Below are positions 1-5,400 of a stretch of 5,400 bases of DNA, in pieces (positions within the stretch are counted from its first letter, which is position 1; each line of letters starts with the position of its first letter). The notes under the pieces were generated by a model. It was given only the letters and a program-made list of their open reading frames with translations. It was not told where the DNA came from and made no database searches. Origin of the DNA: BS750m-G4 sp964472195 (GTDB lineage: Bacteria; Bacteroidota; Ignavibacteria; Tepidaquicellales; Tepidaquicellaceae); NCBI GenBank assembly GCA_964472195.1, contig CAYYJH010000121.1:1-5400 (forward strand), given 5' to 3'. Both the position numbers and the translations under genes were made by a program.

Positions 1-1280
1 AGTATTTCATCGGGGATAATAAGCTTTTCCTTTTGTTCTTCAATCTTGTCAAGTTCTAATCCTAAAACTTTATCAAAGTTATAACATAGTTCCAGTCTTT
101 CCCCTGGTGATAAGTATTTGTCTTTGAGTGCATCCCAGAAAACCGAAAAGCCTTCTGTAACATTCAAATCATTATTAATTGAATCAATGAATTTTTCTTT
201 ATAATTCTTGATTTTGTTTTCATTGATATTTGATTTACTATTTTCTGTTTCTTCTCTCAGTCTAAGAATTCTGTTTTTTAAATTCTCATATCCGCTTTTT
301 GCTGCATCCATACCGGCATAAGAAAACTTCAACTTCCTTCTGTAATGAGCATTAAGTAAAAAATAACGGTAATGCATTGCAGAGTAACCGTCATCTATTA
401 GTGTTTGAAGTGTAATGAACTCTCCTTTCGATTTAGACATCTTTCCTTTTTCTTCTATAAGCCATTCTCCATGCATCCAATAGTTAACAAATTTTTCTTC
501 ATTGCACGCCTCTGATTGTGCAATCTCGTTTGTGTGGTGGACATTAATATGGTCAACACCACCGCAGTGTATATCGTAATGGTTGCCGAGGAATTTTTTA
601 CTCATAGCTGAGCATTCGATGTGCCAGCCCGGGAATCCAATTCCCCAGGGCGAATCCCATTCCATTTGCCTTTTTTCATCTTTAGGAGAAAATTTCCATA
701 GAGCAAAGTCAGTTTTATTTTTCTTCTCATCTGAGAAAGAAATTCTCTTCCCTTCCTGCAGACCTTCGATATCAAGCTTTGCGAGTTTGGTGTAATTTGC
801 AAACTTACTTGAATCAAAGTAAACACCGTCTGAGGTTAGGTAAGTGTATCCTTTTGCTTCAAGGCATTTAACCATGTCAATTTGTTCTTTGATATAGTCT
901 GTCGCCTTACAATAAATATCCGGGGGATGAAAGTTCATAAGCTCAGAATCTCTTTTGTATACCTTTGTGTAATATTCGGATATTTCCCAAACAGTTTTGC
1001 CTTCCCTTTTAGCACCCTCCTCCATTTTATCCCTGCCTACATCATCGTCCGAAACGAGATGTCCCACATCCGTAATATTCATTACATGCTTAACCTGAAA
1101 ACCATTATAAAAAAGCACTCTTTTCAGAATATCTTCGAAGAAAAAAGTTCTGAGGTTACCAATATGTTGATAATTATAAACAGTTGGACCGCAGCAATAC
1201 ATTCTGACTTTGCCGGGTTCAATAGGTATAAACTCTTCTGTTTTTCTTGTTAAAGTATTATAGAGTTTCAATTTTTGCAC
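1..1280 (-). CDS. cysS: Cysteinyl-tRNA synthetase, C-terminus cut off by the window edge
   Basis: This class I aminoacyl-tRNA synthetase charges tRNA-Cys with cysteine in the cytoplasm, using ATP. My reverse-strand translation gives 426 uninterrupted residues. The ATP-binding HIGH motif appears as HIGN at residues 39-42, and KMSKS is intact at 280-284. The four zinc ligands known from the E. coli enzyme have equivalents here: C30 in the CCGPTVY segment, C223 in GWHIECSAM, and H248 and E252 in HHTNE. The DALR-type helical anticodon-recognition region follows KMSKS. The frame runs off the left edge at residues reading IPDEI. The family is usually about 460-490 residues, so roughly 40-60 are missing. 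GTG at 1280 is chosen because an in-frame stop lies just upstream (1298-1296) and the next in-frame ATG would be residue 27, inside the conserved core. There is no Shine-Dalgarno. It is transcribed away from the SIMPL gene. Identity is near certain; only the exact start is open. Confidence 0.97.
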   Translation of the reverse strand, partial: MQKLKLYNTLTRKTEEFIPIEPGKVRMYCCGPTVYNYQHIGNLRTFFFEDILKRVLFYNGFQVKHVMNITDVGHLVSDDDVGRDKMEEGAKREGKTVWEISEYYTKVYKRDSELMNFHPPDIYCKATDYIKEQIDMVKCLEAKGYTYLTSDGVYFDSSKFANYTKLAKLDIEGLQEGKRISFSDEKKNKTDFALWKFSPKDEKRQMEWDSPWGIGFPGWHIECSAMSKKFLGNHYDIHCGGVDHINVHHTNEIAQSEACNEEKFVNYWMHGEWLIEEKGKMSKSKGEFITLQTLIDDGYSAMHYRYFLLNAHYRRKLKFSYAGMDAAKSGYENLKNRILRLREETENSKSNINENKIKNYKEKFIDSINNDLNVTEGFSVFWDALKDKYLSPGERLELCYNFDKVLGLELDKIEEQKEKLIIPDEI

Positions 1281-1402
1281 GTCGCAAATTATATTTTATC
1301 AATTTAAAAAAAAATTCTAATTAAAATTCAACTTTATTATATGCTCGAAACTTAGTAAGTTATTGTTAGTTTAATTAACATCTAAATTTAAACTAAACCA
1401 CA
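1281..1402. promoter_or_regulatory. Divergent intergenic region between cysS and the SIMPL gene
   Basis: This 122-base, very AT-rich gap must hold the promoters of both flanking genes, which are transcribed in opposite directions. On the minus strand a TATAAT hexamer occupies 1293-1288, with an overlapping TAAAAT at 1298-1293. Neither has a convincing -35 box at normal spacing. If TATAAT is used, transcription would start almost on the cysS GTG codon. A run of nine A residues lies at 1306-1314. On the plus strand I see no convincing -35/-10 pair. In sequence this AT-rich such hexamers occur by chance, so only the inference that promoters lie here is firm. Confidence 0.45.
1366..1396. repeat. 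Perfect 9-bp inverted repeat upstream of the SIMPL gene
   Basis: TTAGTTTAA at 1366-1374 is the exact reverse complement of TTAAACTAA at 1388-1396, with a 13-base spacer. The arm centres are 22 bp apart, about two helical turns, and the second arm ends 6 bases before the ATG at 1403. A smaller nested repeat, TGTTA (1364-1368) and TAACA (1376-1380), overlaps the first arm. It could be an operator for a dimeric regulator or a weak leader-RNA hairpin near the ribosome site. The arms are almost pure A/T, so chance occurrence is a real alternative. Confidence 0.35.
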
Positions 1403-2140
1403 ATGGAAAACCACACCAAAGCGAGTTATTTTTCATTTGCAATAATCTTAGCAGCAGGTATTGTGATCGCATCAATAATTCTTGCTAATACATGGAGCAG
1501 TGTTGCGAGCAGGAATGTTACTATAACGGTTACGGGTTCTGCAACAAAAGATATTCGTTCTGACCTTGCAGAATGGTCCGGAACGTTTTCAAACGAATCA
1601 TCTTCTTTATCTGAGGCTTATGCTAAATTAAAAGAGAGTAATAGTAAAGTACGCGCTTACCTTATTGGAAAAGGATTCGAAGAAGGAATGTTAAAATTTT
1701 CTGCTATTAATACGACTAATCTTTATTCGACGAATGCTCAAGGGTATAAAACCGAACAAATTATAGGGTACAGGTTATCTCAGGAGGTAACTATCGAATC
1801 ATCGGATGTCGATAAAATAGACAGGTTATCGAGAGATGCAACCGAGCTTATTAATCAAGGTGTAGAAATTAATTCATATCAACCTCAATTTTTCTATACG
1901 AAAATAGGAGATTTGAAAGTTGAAATGATCGGTCTGGCTTCGGAAGATGCAAAACTGCGTGCTGAGCAAATTGCAAAAAGTACAGGTGATGACATTGGCG
2001 AAGTGCGTTCATCAAGGACGGGTGTAATACAGATAACATCAAAGAATTCAACCGATGTTTCGGATTACGGTATCAATGATACCTCTTCGCTCGAAAAGAA
2101 AATAACTGCTGTTGTTAGTATTAGCTTCTCGATTGATTAA
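1403..2140 (+). CDS. SIMPL-domain (DUF541/YggE-like) membrane-anchored protein
   Basis: This 245-residue protein has a short N-terminal tail, one hydrophobic segment (about residues 11-29) that looks like an uncleaved anchor, and an exported domain from about residue 38 to the end. The domain opens with an ITVTGSA strand (41-47) followed by SDLAEWSGTF (53-62). It ends with the family's recognisable run: SSRTGVIQITSKNS (203-216), a DYGINDTSS segment (221-229), and a final beta strand ITAVVSISF (234-242). SIMPL proteins are beta-alpha domains of poorly known function; relatives include E. coli YggE, linked to oxidative-stress protection, and Brucella BP26, which forms large oligomeric rings. 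No enzyme active site is apparent. ATG at 1403 is preferred because it directly precedes the membrane segment. There is no Shine-Dalgarno. The terminator hairpin 20 bases downstream makes it a likely single-gene transcript. Family assignment is strong; role is unknown. Confidence 0.9.
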   Translation: MENHTKASYFSFAIILAAGIVIASIILANTWSSVASRNVTITVTGSATKDIRSDLAEWSGTFSNESSSLSEAYAKLKESNSKVRAYLIGKGFEEGMLKFSAINTTNLYSTNAQGYKTEQIIGYRLSQEVTIESSDVDKIDRLSRDATELINQGVEINSYQPQFFYTKIGDLKVEMIGLASEDAKLRAEQIAKSTGDDIGEVRSSRTGVIQITSKNSTDVSDYGINDTSSLEKKITAVVSISFSID

Positions 2141-2166
2141 TTTTTATGCAATTTTTTTTTATGCAA
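2141..2166 (+). repeat. Short direct repeat before the terminator
   Basis: TTTTTATGCAA occurs at 2141-2151 and again at 2156-2166, separated by four more T residues. The second copy enters the left arm of the terminator stem. The arrangement looks like a small slippage duplication in a T-rich tract; no function is implied. Confidence 0.6.
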
Positions 2167-2208
2167 ACCCGTCTAATGATGGGTTTGCGTTGTATTCTTT
2201 TCATTTTG
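2161..2208 (+). terminator. Rho-independent terminator after the SIMPL gene
   Basis: The arms at 2161-2173 and 2178-2190 pair over 13 bp, including the perfect GCAAACCC/GGGTTTGC core and two G-T wobbles, around a TAAT tetraloop. A T-rich but interrupted tail follows at 2190-2208. It begins 20 bases after the SIMPL stop codon. The nine-T run lies before the hairpin (2152-2160), so on the minus strand the hairpin would be followed by A residues and would not terminate. It therefore works in the plus direction and separates the SIMPL gene from the carrier gene. Confidence 0.8.
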
Positions 2209-2247
2209 GGATACAAAACTCGTCTTCCATTAAACCAAACTCAGGAT

Positions 2248-2260
2248 TATAATTAAAGGA
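2248..2260 (+). promoter_or_regulatory. TATAAT hexamer and AAAGGA Shine-Dalgarno for the carrier gene
   Basis: AAAGGA at 2255-2260 lies 7 bases before TTG at 2268. This supports that start codon and is the only clear ribosome-binding site in the window. A perfect TATAAT at 2248-2253 sits immediately upstream, but there is no good -35 box at 16-18 bp. Transcription from it would start within or right after the Shine-Dalgarno, so the real promoter is probably elsewhere between 2191 and 2250. The Shine-Dalgarno call is reasonable; the -10 call is weak. Confidence 0.5.
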
Positions 2261-2267
2261 TTGAAAA

Positions 2268-3710
2268 TTGTCCAAATTAATTAAAAGCATTAAAATACCT
2301 CATGTATTCACACTGCTTACTGTCGTTGTTTTCCTTTGTTCCATTCTAACATACATTATTAAATCTGGTGATTACAAGCGAGAAACAAAGCAGATAGGAG
2401 TACTTACTCGCACGGTAGTAATTCCAGGCACTTATAAGGAAATACCAAAGGATTATTCTTTGGAAGGTGCTGTTATCGGGAGAGAAGTGGATGGGAAAGC
2501 GTCACCCGTTAGTTTTGTTGATTTCTTAAGTGCTATACCTCGCGGAATGGAAGAAGCTGCGGATATTATTTTCTTTATATTTATAATAGGAGGTGTGTTT
2601 GGTATTCTTCAAAAGACCGGGACGATAATGGCATTTATACAAAAACTTCTCGACTCTTTTAGAGATACTGCAAATCTACTCGTTATTATCTTAATGATTG
2701 CAGTTGCCATAGGTGCATCCACACTCGGAATGGGTGAGGAATTCATTCCCTTAATTCCGCTTTTTCTGATTGTTTCAAAAAAACTGGGGTATGACCGTGT
2801 GTTTGGATTGGCAATTGTCTGGCTTGCAGCAGAGAGTGGTTTTGCAGCTGCAACCACAAATCCTTTTACTGTTAATATTGCTCAGGGAATTGCAGAAGTC
2901 CCGCTCAACAGCGGTATTGGTTTCAGGGTAATATTTTTTATTATATCCATTTGTATAACAATATTTTACCTTTTACATTATGGTACAAAGATTAAAAAAG
3001 ACTATTCAAAGTCCCTGATGCCTGATGATGATTTTTCGCTTTCGGATTTTTCTTTTGAAAAAGTAGAGTTTAAAAAAGAACACATGTTTATTTTGATAGT
3101 AGGGGCAGGACTGTTCGCATTTATCATATATGCCGTGCAGGTATTCGGATGGTGGATAAATGATATGGCGGGTGGATTTTTGCTGATTGGTTTCTCAGCA
3201 GTCGTAATTTCGCGTATGTCTCTAAATAATGCGGCGAAAGCTTTTGTTAAGGGGCTGGAAGATATGGTGGTAGCCGCACTCGTAGTGGGATTTGCACGTG
3301 GTGTGCAGGTTGTTCTGCAGGATGGGCAAATACTTGATACTATTATCCACTTTGCCGCTTTTCATTTACAACAATACCACAACTTTGTTGCAGCAGGTGG
3401 AATGCTTGCATTTCAGACATTCTTAAATTTTTTCATCCCATCAGGCTCGGGACAAGCAGCTGTTACTATGCCGTTAATGGCTCCGCTGTCGGATTTAATC
3501 GGGATTACAAGACAGACTGCAGTTTTTGCTTTTACCTGCGGTGATGGTTTTTCTAATATGATAATTCCAACTTCAGGAACGTTGATGGCTGTTCTTGCTA
3601 TAGCAAAAGTACCTTATACAAAGTGGTTAAGGTTTGCTTTACCTTTGTTTGCTCTGCTGTTCTTACTTTCTGCGGTATTTTTAGTTATTGCGGTGATTAT
3701 CAATTATTAA
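2268..3710 (+). CDS. YfcC-family inner-membrane carrier (C4-dicarboxylate carrier-like)
   Basis: This 480-residue integral membrane protein belongs to the YfcC family, related to the anaerobic C4-dicarboxylate carrier (DcuC-like) superfamily. Members are presumed secondary transporters for organic or amino acids; the substrate here cannot be read from sequence. A first membrane helix lies at about 12-31. An extracytoplasmic stretch of about 60 residues follows, then roughly ten further hydrophobic segments (for example 98-114, 136-153, 221-237, 273-291, 455-478). Family signatures are GMGEEFIPLIP (154-164), TTNPFTVNIAQGIAEVPLNS (196-215), IPSGSGQAA (390-398), MPLMAPLSD (401-409) and GDGFSNMIIPTSG (425-437). 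The paired Gly/Pro/Ser-rich segments in the two halves fit the inverted-repeat architecture of such carriers. A charged cytoplasmic linker lies at about 241-272. Length is normal and the frame unbroken. TTG at 2268 is supported by an AAAGGA Shine-Dalgarno and by the position of the first helix; the first internal ATG (residue 94) is far too late. It appears monocistronic. Confidence 0.92.
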   Translation: MSKLIKSIKIPHVFTLLTVVVFLCSILTYIIKSGDYKRETKQIGVLTRTVVIPGTYKEIPKDYSLEGAVIGREVDGKASPVSFVDFLSAIPRGMEEAADIIFFIFIIGGVFGILQKTGTIMAFIQKLLDSFRDTANLLVIILMIAVAIGASTLGMGEEFIPLIPLFLIVSKKLGYDRVFGLAIVWLAAESGFAAATTNPFTVNIAQGIAEVPLNSGIGFRVIFFIISICITIFYLLHYGTKIKKDYSKSLMPDDDFSLSDFSFEKVEFKKEHMFILIVGAGLFAFIIYAVQVFGWWINDMAGGFLLIGFSAVVISRMSLNNAAKAFVKGLEDMVVAALVVGFARGVQVVLQDGQILDTIIHFAAFHLQQYHNFVAAGGMLAFQTFLNFFIPSGSGQAAVTMPLMAPLSDLIGITRQTAVFAFTCGDGFSNMIIPTSGTLMAVLAIAKVPYTKWLRFALPLFALLFLLSAVFLVIAVIINY

Positions 3711-3974
3711 ATTTTAAAACATTAATAAGAATTGTATTATCTATTGTTTGTTTAAGTAATTTAAGGATGAGTTGGTGGGTAGGTATAGGTCTGTATGATT
3801 TGTTATTTTAATCTATCATTAGATTTTAATTTTTAGATAATAAACATTATATTGTAAATAGAAATAATTATTGAATTAAGGCAGTTATTAGAAGAAAACT
3901 TCGGAAAAAGAAATTGAATATAAACATGAGAAATATTTGTTGTGCTGTTATTCAAAAAAGGTTAAATTAATATA
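3711..3974. other. AT-rich intergenic gap before the methyltransferase
   Basis: I see no RNA gene and no convincing protein gene in these 264 bases. The gap holds a weak terminator-like hairpin (3810-3825), a G-rich patch (3765-3789) inside a 14-codon open frame (3767-3811), and a second 14-codon frame (3926-3970) ending 4 bases before the methyltransferase start. The promoter for the methyltransferase is presumably here, but no -35/-10 pair stands out. A spacer of this size at the edge of a DNA-modification gene is consistent with an insertion junction, but no flanking direct repeats were recognised. Confidence 0.5.
3810..3836 (+). terminator. Weak terminator-like hairpin downstream of the YfcC-family gene
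   Basis: AATCTA (3810-3815) pairs perfectly with TAGATT (3820-3825) around a TCAT tetraloop. A T-rich stretch with five consecutive T residues follows, ending near 3834. It lies about 100 bases after the carrier stop codon and before the methyltransferase gene, where a terminator is expected. The stem is only 6 bp and A/T-dominated, so it may be too weak to terminate alone. Confidence 0.35.
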
Positions 3975-5399
3975 TTGAGACAAATCGCAGAAATATTTCC
4001 AACAGAGAGAAAGAAGCTTTTGAATCGGTTGGAGGATCGGTTAGAAACAGCCTACAATCTAAATCGTAAGGTTGTTAGTTTTCAAGCTAATAAAGATGAA
4101 CCAATTTACCGTTGGTTCAAGTACAAAGAGGGATTTTCAGCTCAACTTGTTAAGTATTTTCTTTCGGAATATTCACCCAAACCAGGTCGAGTTTTCGATC
4201 CATTTACTGGAATAGGTACAACTTTATTTGCCGGTCAGGAACTTGGTTGGGAATCCTACGGTATCGAACTTCTCCCTGTCGGAGTTTTTGTAATGCAAAC
4301 AAGGGAGGCTGTTCATAATATTGATCTTAATAAGTTAAAAAAGACAACAGAGGCTTTATGGACAGAACTTAATCAAATAGATAACGGTGAAAAACAAATC
4401 AAACACATATCAATAACTGAGTATGCTTTTCCGGATGATACTGAAGAATCTTTGAATAAGTATCTTACCTATTGCTCCCCAATAAAGGATAAAAAAATAC
4501 AAACTATTTTACGGTTTGCAGCTTTTACGGTTTTAGAGGAAGTCAGTTACACAAGAAAGGACGGTCAGTATTTACGATGGGATTATCGTTCAAAAAGAGA
4601 ACTTTTGGGTAAACCCTTTAACAAAGGTAAGATTCTAACTTTTAAAGAAGCTGTAATGCATAAACTTAATCAAATTGCCAATGATTTGTCAACCAACAAA
4701 TCTGATTCCTTATTTAGTATATCTGAAAATAATGGAAATGAAAGACCTCCGCTAAATATCATTCAAGGTTCGTGCCTTGAAGAATTACCCAAATTTGAAG
4801 ATGGATTTTTTGATTTCATAATCACATCACCGCCTTATTGCAATCGCTATGACTACACAAGAACTTATGCTTTGGAATTAGTTTATCTTGGTTACAGCAG
4901 TGAACAAGTTCGTAAGCTTCGCCAAGAGATGCTCTCATGTACAGTTGAAAACAAAGAAAAAATTGATAAATTAAATCAGTACTATACTTCACTTGGAAAT
5001 CCCGAAAACTTTTATAAAGTTCTTGAAGTTTATAACAATTCAAATGCAATGACTGAGGTTAATTCGGTACTCGAAGAGCTTAACAAGCTTGGAAAACTTA
5101 ACAATAACAACATACCAAGAATGGTGAAAAATTATTTTTTAGAAATGTGTTTTGTTATTTACGAAATGGCAAGAGTAACAAAAAGTAGTGGCTTTTGTGT
5201 GATGGTTAACGATAACGTTCGTTATGGAGGAGAAGAAGTGCCAGTTGATTTAATACTATCGGAGTTTGCTGAAAACTTTGGTTTTAACATTAATAAAATT
5301 TTTGTATTACCCAAAGGTAAAGGTAACAGCAGTCAGCAAATGGGTAATTATGGGAGAACAGAAATTCGAAAAAGCGTTTATCTATGGCAAAAAAGATAA
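3975..5399 (+). CDS. Site-specific DNA methyltransferase (SPPY type, motif I before motif IV)
   Basis: This 474-residue protein transfers a methyl group from S-adenosylmethionine to an exocyclic amino group of a base in DNA. SPPY suggests N4-cytosine, but N6-adenine is not excluded. In order: a motif X-like stretch YRWFKYKEGFSAQLV (45-59); motif I, the cofactor-binding loop FDPFTGIGTT (74-83); acidic motif II at E98 in YGIEL; a middle region (about 105-260) with VSYTRKDGQYLRWDYRS (190-206), possibly part of target recognition; a GSCLEELP segment (265-272) leading into catalytic motif IV TSPPY (284-288), then NRYDYTRTYALEL (290-302); VMVNDNVRYGGEEVPVD (409-425); and LPKGKGNSSQQMGNYGR (445-461). 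The X-I-II...IV order is that of alpha-type enzymes. TTG at 3975 is chosen because an in-frame stop lies 9 bases upstream and the first internal ATG falls after motif I. The Shine-Dalgarno is weak (AAAAGG, about 12 bases away). The gene looks complete. The target sequence cannot be predicted; a partner nuclease may follow. Confidence 0.9.
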   Translation: MRQIAEIFPTERKKLLNRLEDRLETAYNLNRKVVSFQANKDEPIYRWFKYKEGFSAQLVKYFLSEYSPKPGRVFDPFTGIGTTLFAGQELGWESYGIELLPVGVFVMQTREAVHNIDLNKLKKTTEALWTELNQIDNGEKQIKHISITEYAFPDDTEESLNKYLTYCSPIKDKKIQTILRFAAFTVLEEVSYTRKDGQYLRWDYRSKRELLGKPFNKGKILTFKEAVMHKLNQIANDLSTNKSDSLFSISENNGNERPPLNIIQGSCLEELPKFEDGFFDFIITSPPYCNRYDYTRTYALELVYLGYSSEQVRKLRQEMLSCTVENKEKIDKLNQYYTSLGNPENFYKVLEVYNNSNAMTEVNSVLEELNKLGKLNNNNIPRMVKNYFLEMCFVIYEMARVTKSSGFCVMVNDNVRYGGEEVPVDLILSEFAENFGFNINKIFVLPKGKGNSSQQMGNYGRTEIRKSVYLWQKR

Positions 5400-5400
5400 A
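5384..5400 (+). CDS. Possible start of a downstream gene overlapping the methyltransferase
   Basis: An ATG at 5384-5386 lies in a different frame from the methyltransferase and opens a frame reading MAKKI before the window ends. It would overlap the methyltransferase by 16 bases, including its stop codon. Overlapping starts of this kind are common in restriction-modification pairs, and a lysine-rich N-terminus is plausible for a DNA-binding partner. Only five complete codons are visible and there is no Shine-Dalgarno, so this is a hint and not an established gene. Confidence 0.3.

Noticed and set aside
583..826. Short open frames on both strands inside the cysS region
   Set aside because: Both overlap the zinc-site and catalytic coding sequence of cysS in the wrong frame; the cysS frame is unbroken and carries the conserved motifs.
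882..1253. Plus-strand open frame of 123 codons
   Set aside because: It lies entirely antisense to the conserved cysS coding sequence, and its translation shows no family features. It is a shadow frame.
1869..2051. Minus-strand frame of 60 codons
   Set aside because: It is antisense to the conserved C-terminal part of the SIMPL domain, with no supporting start signal.
2190..2216. TTGTAT/ATACAA inverted repeat after the first terminator
   Set aside because: It has only 6 bp of A/T-rich stem with a 15-base loop, and no T tract or conserved context. It is indistinguishable from chance.
2609..2857. Minus-strand frame of 82 codons
   Set aside because: It is antisense to the best-conserved segment of the YfcC-family carrier.
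3623..3811. Plus-strand frame of 62 codons at the end of the carrier gene
   Set aside because: Its first half overlaps the last membrane helix of the carrier in another frame. Only the short distal part (3767-3811) is free of overlap, and it is too short to support as a gene.
3891..3902. GAAG-AAAA-CTTC mini-hairpin upstream of the methyltransferase
   Set aside because: A 4-bp stem is too short to be meaningful without conservation data.
4822..5049. Minus-strand frame of 75 codons
   Set aside because: It is antisense to motif IV and the following part of the methyltransferase, with no family features.

Overview
The window is AT-rich bacterial DNA with four real protein genes and a possible fifth that begins at the right edge. 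Three of the four genes start with GTG or TTG, and only one has a clear Shine-Dalgarno sequence. With the style of the cysteinyl-tRNA synthetase, the SIMPL protein and the YfcC-type carrier, this suggests a Bacteroidota/Chlorobi-group host, possibly Ignavibacteria-like. The placement is an inference from overall impression, because no alignment could be run.

Layout: (1) positions 1-1280, minus strand, hold cysS, with its C-terminal end beyond the left edge. (2) Positions 1281-1402 are a divergent intergenic region containing AT-rich promoter-like sequence and a perfect 9-bp inverted repeat just before the next start codon. (3) Positions 1403-2140, plus strand, encode a membrane-anchored SIMPL-domain (DUF541/YggE-like) protein, closed by a strong terminator hairpin at 2161-2190. 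(4) Positions 2268-3710, plus strand, encode a YfcC-family integral membrane carrier that starts with TTG behind an AAAGGA Shine-Dalgarno. (5) Positions 3711-3974 are a 264-base AT-rich gap with a weak terminator-like hairpin, an out-of-place G-rich patch and a 14-codon ORF. (6) Positions 3975-5399, plus strand, encode a complete DNA methyltransferase whose motif I precedes its SPPY motif IV. An ATG at 5384 overlaps its end and may start a partner gene.

Functionally the left part is housekeeping (translation) plus two poorly understood envelope proteins, which look like independent transcription units and not a pathway. The methyltransferase is accessory DNA: it is either one half of a restriction-modification module whose nuclease lies to the right, or a solitary methylase. 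No mobile element, CRISPR array, tRNA or rRNA was seen. No clearly new biological system is visible. The most useful lead is the methyltransferase and whatever follows it beyond the right edge.
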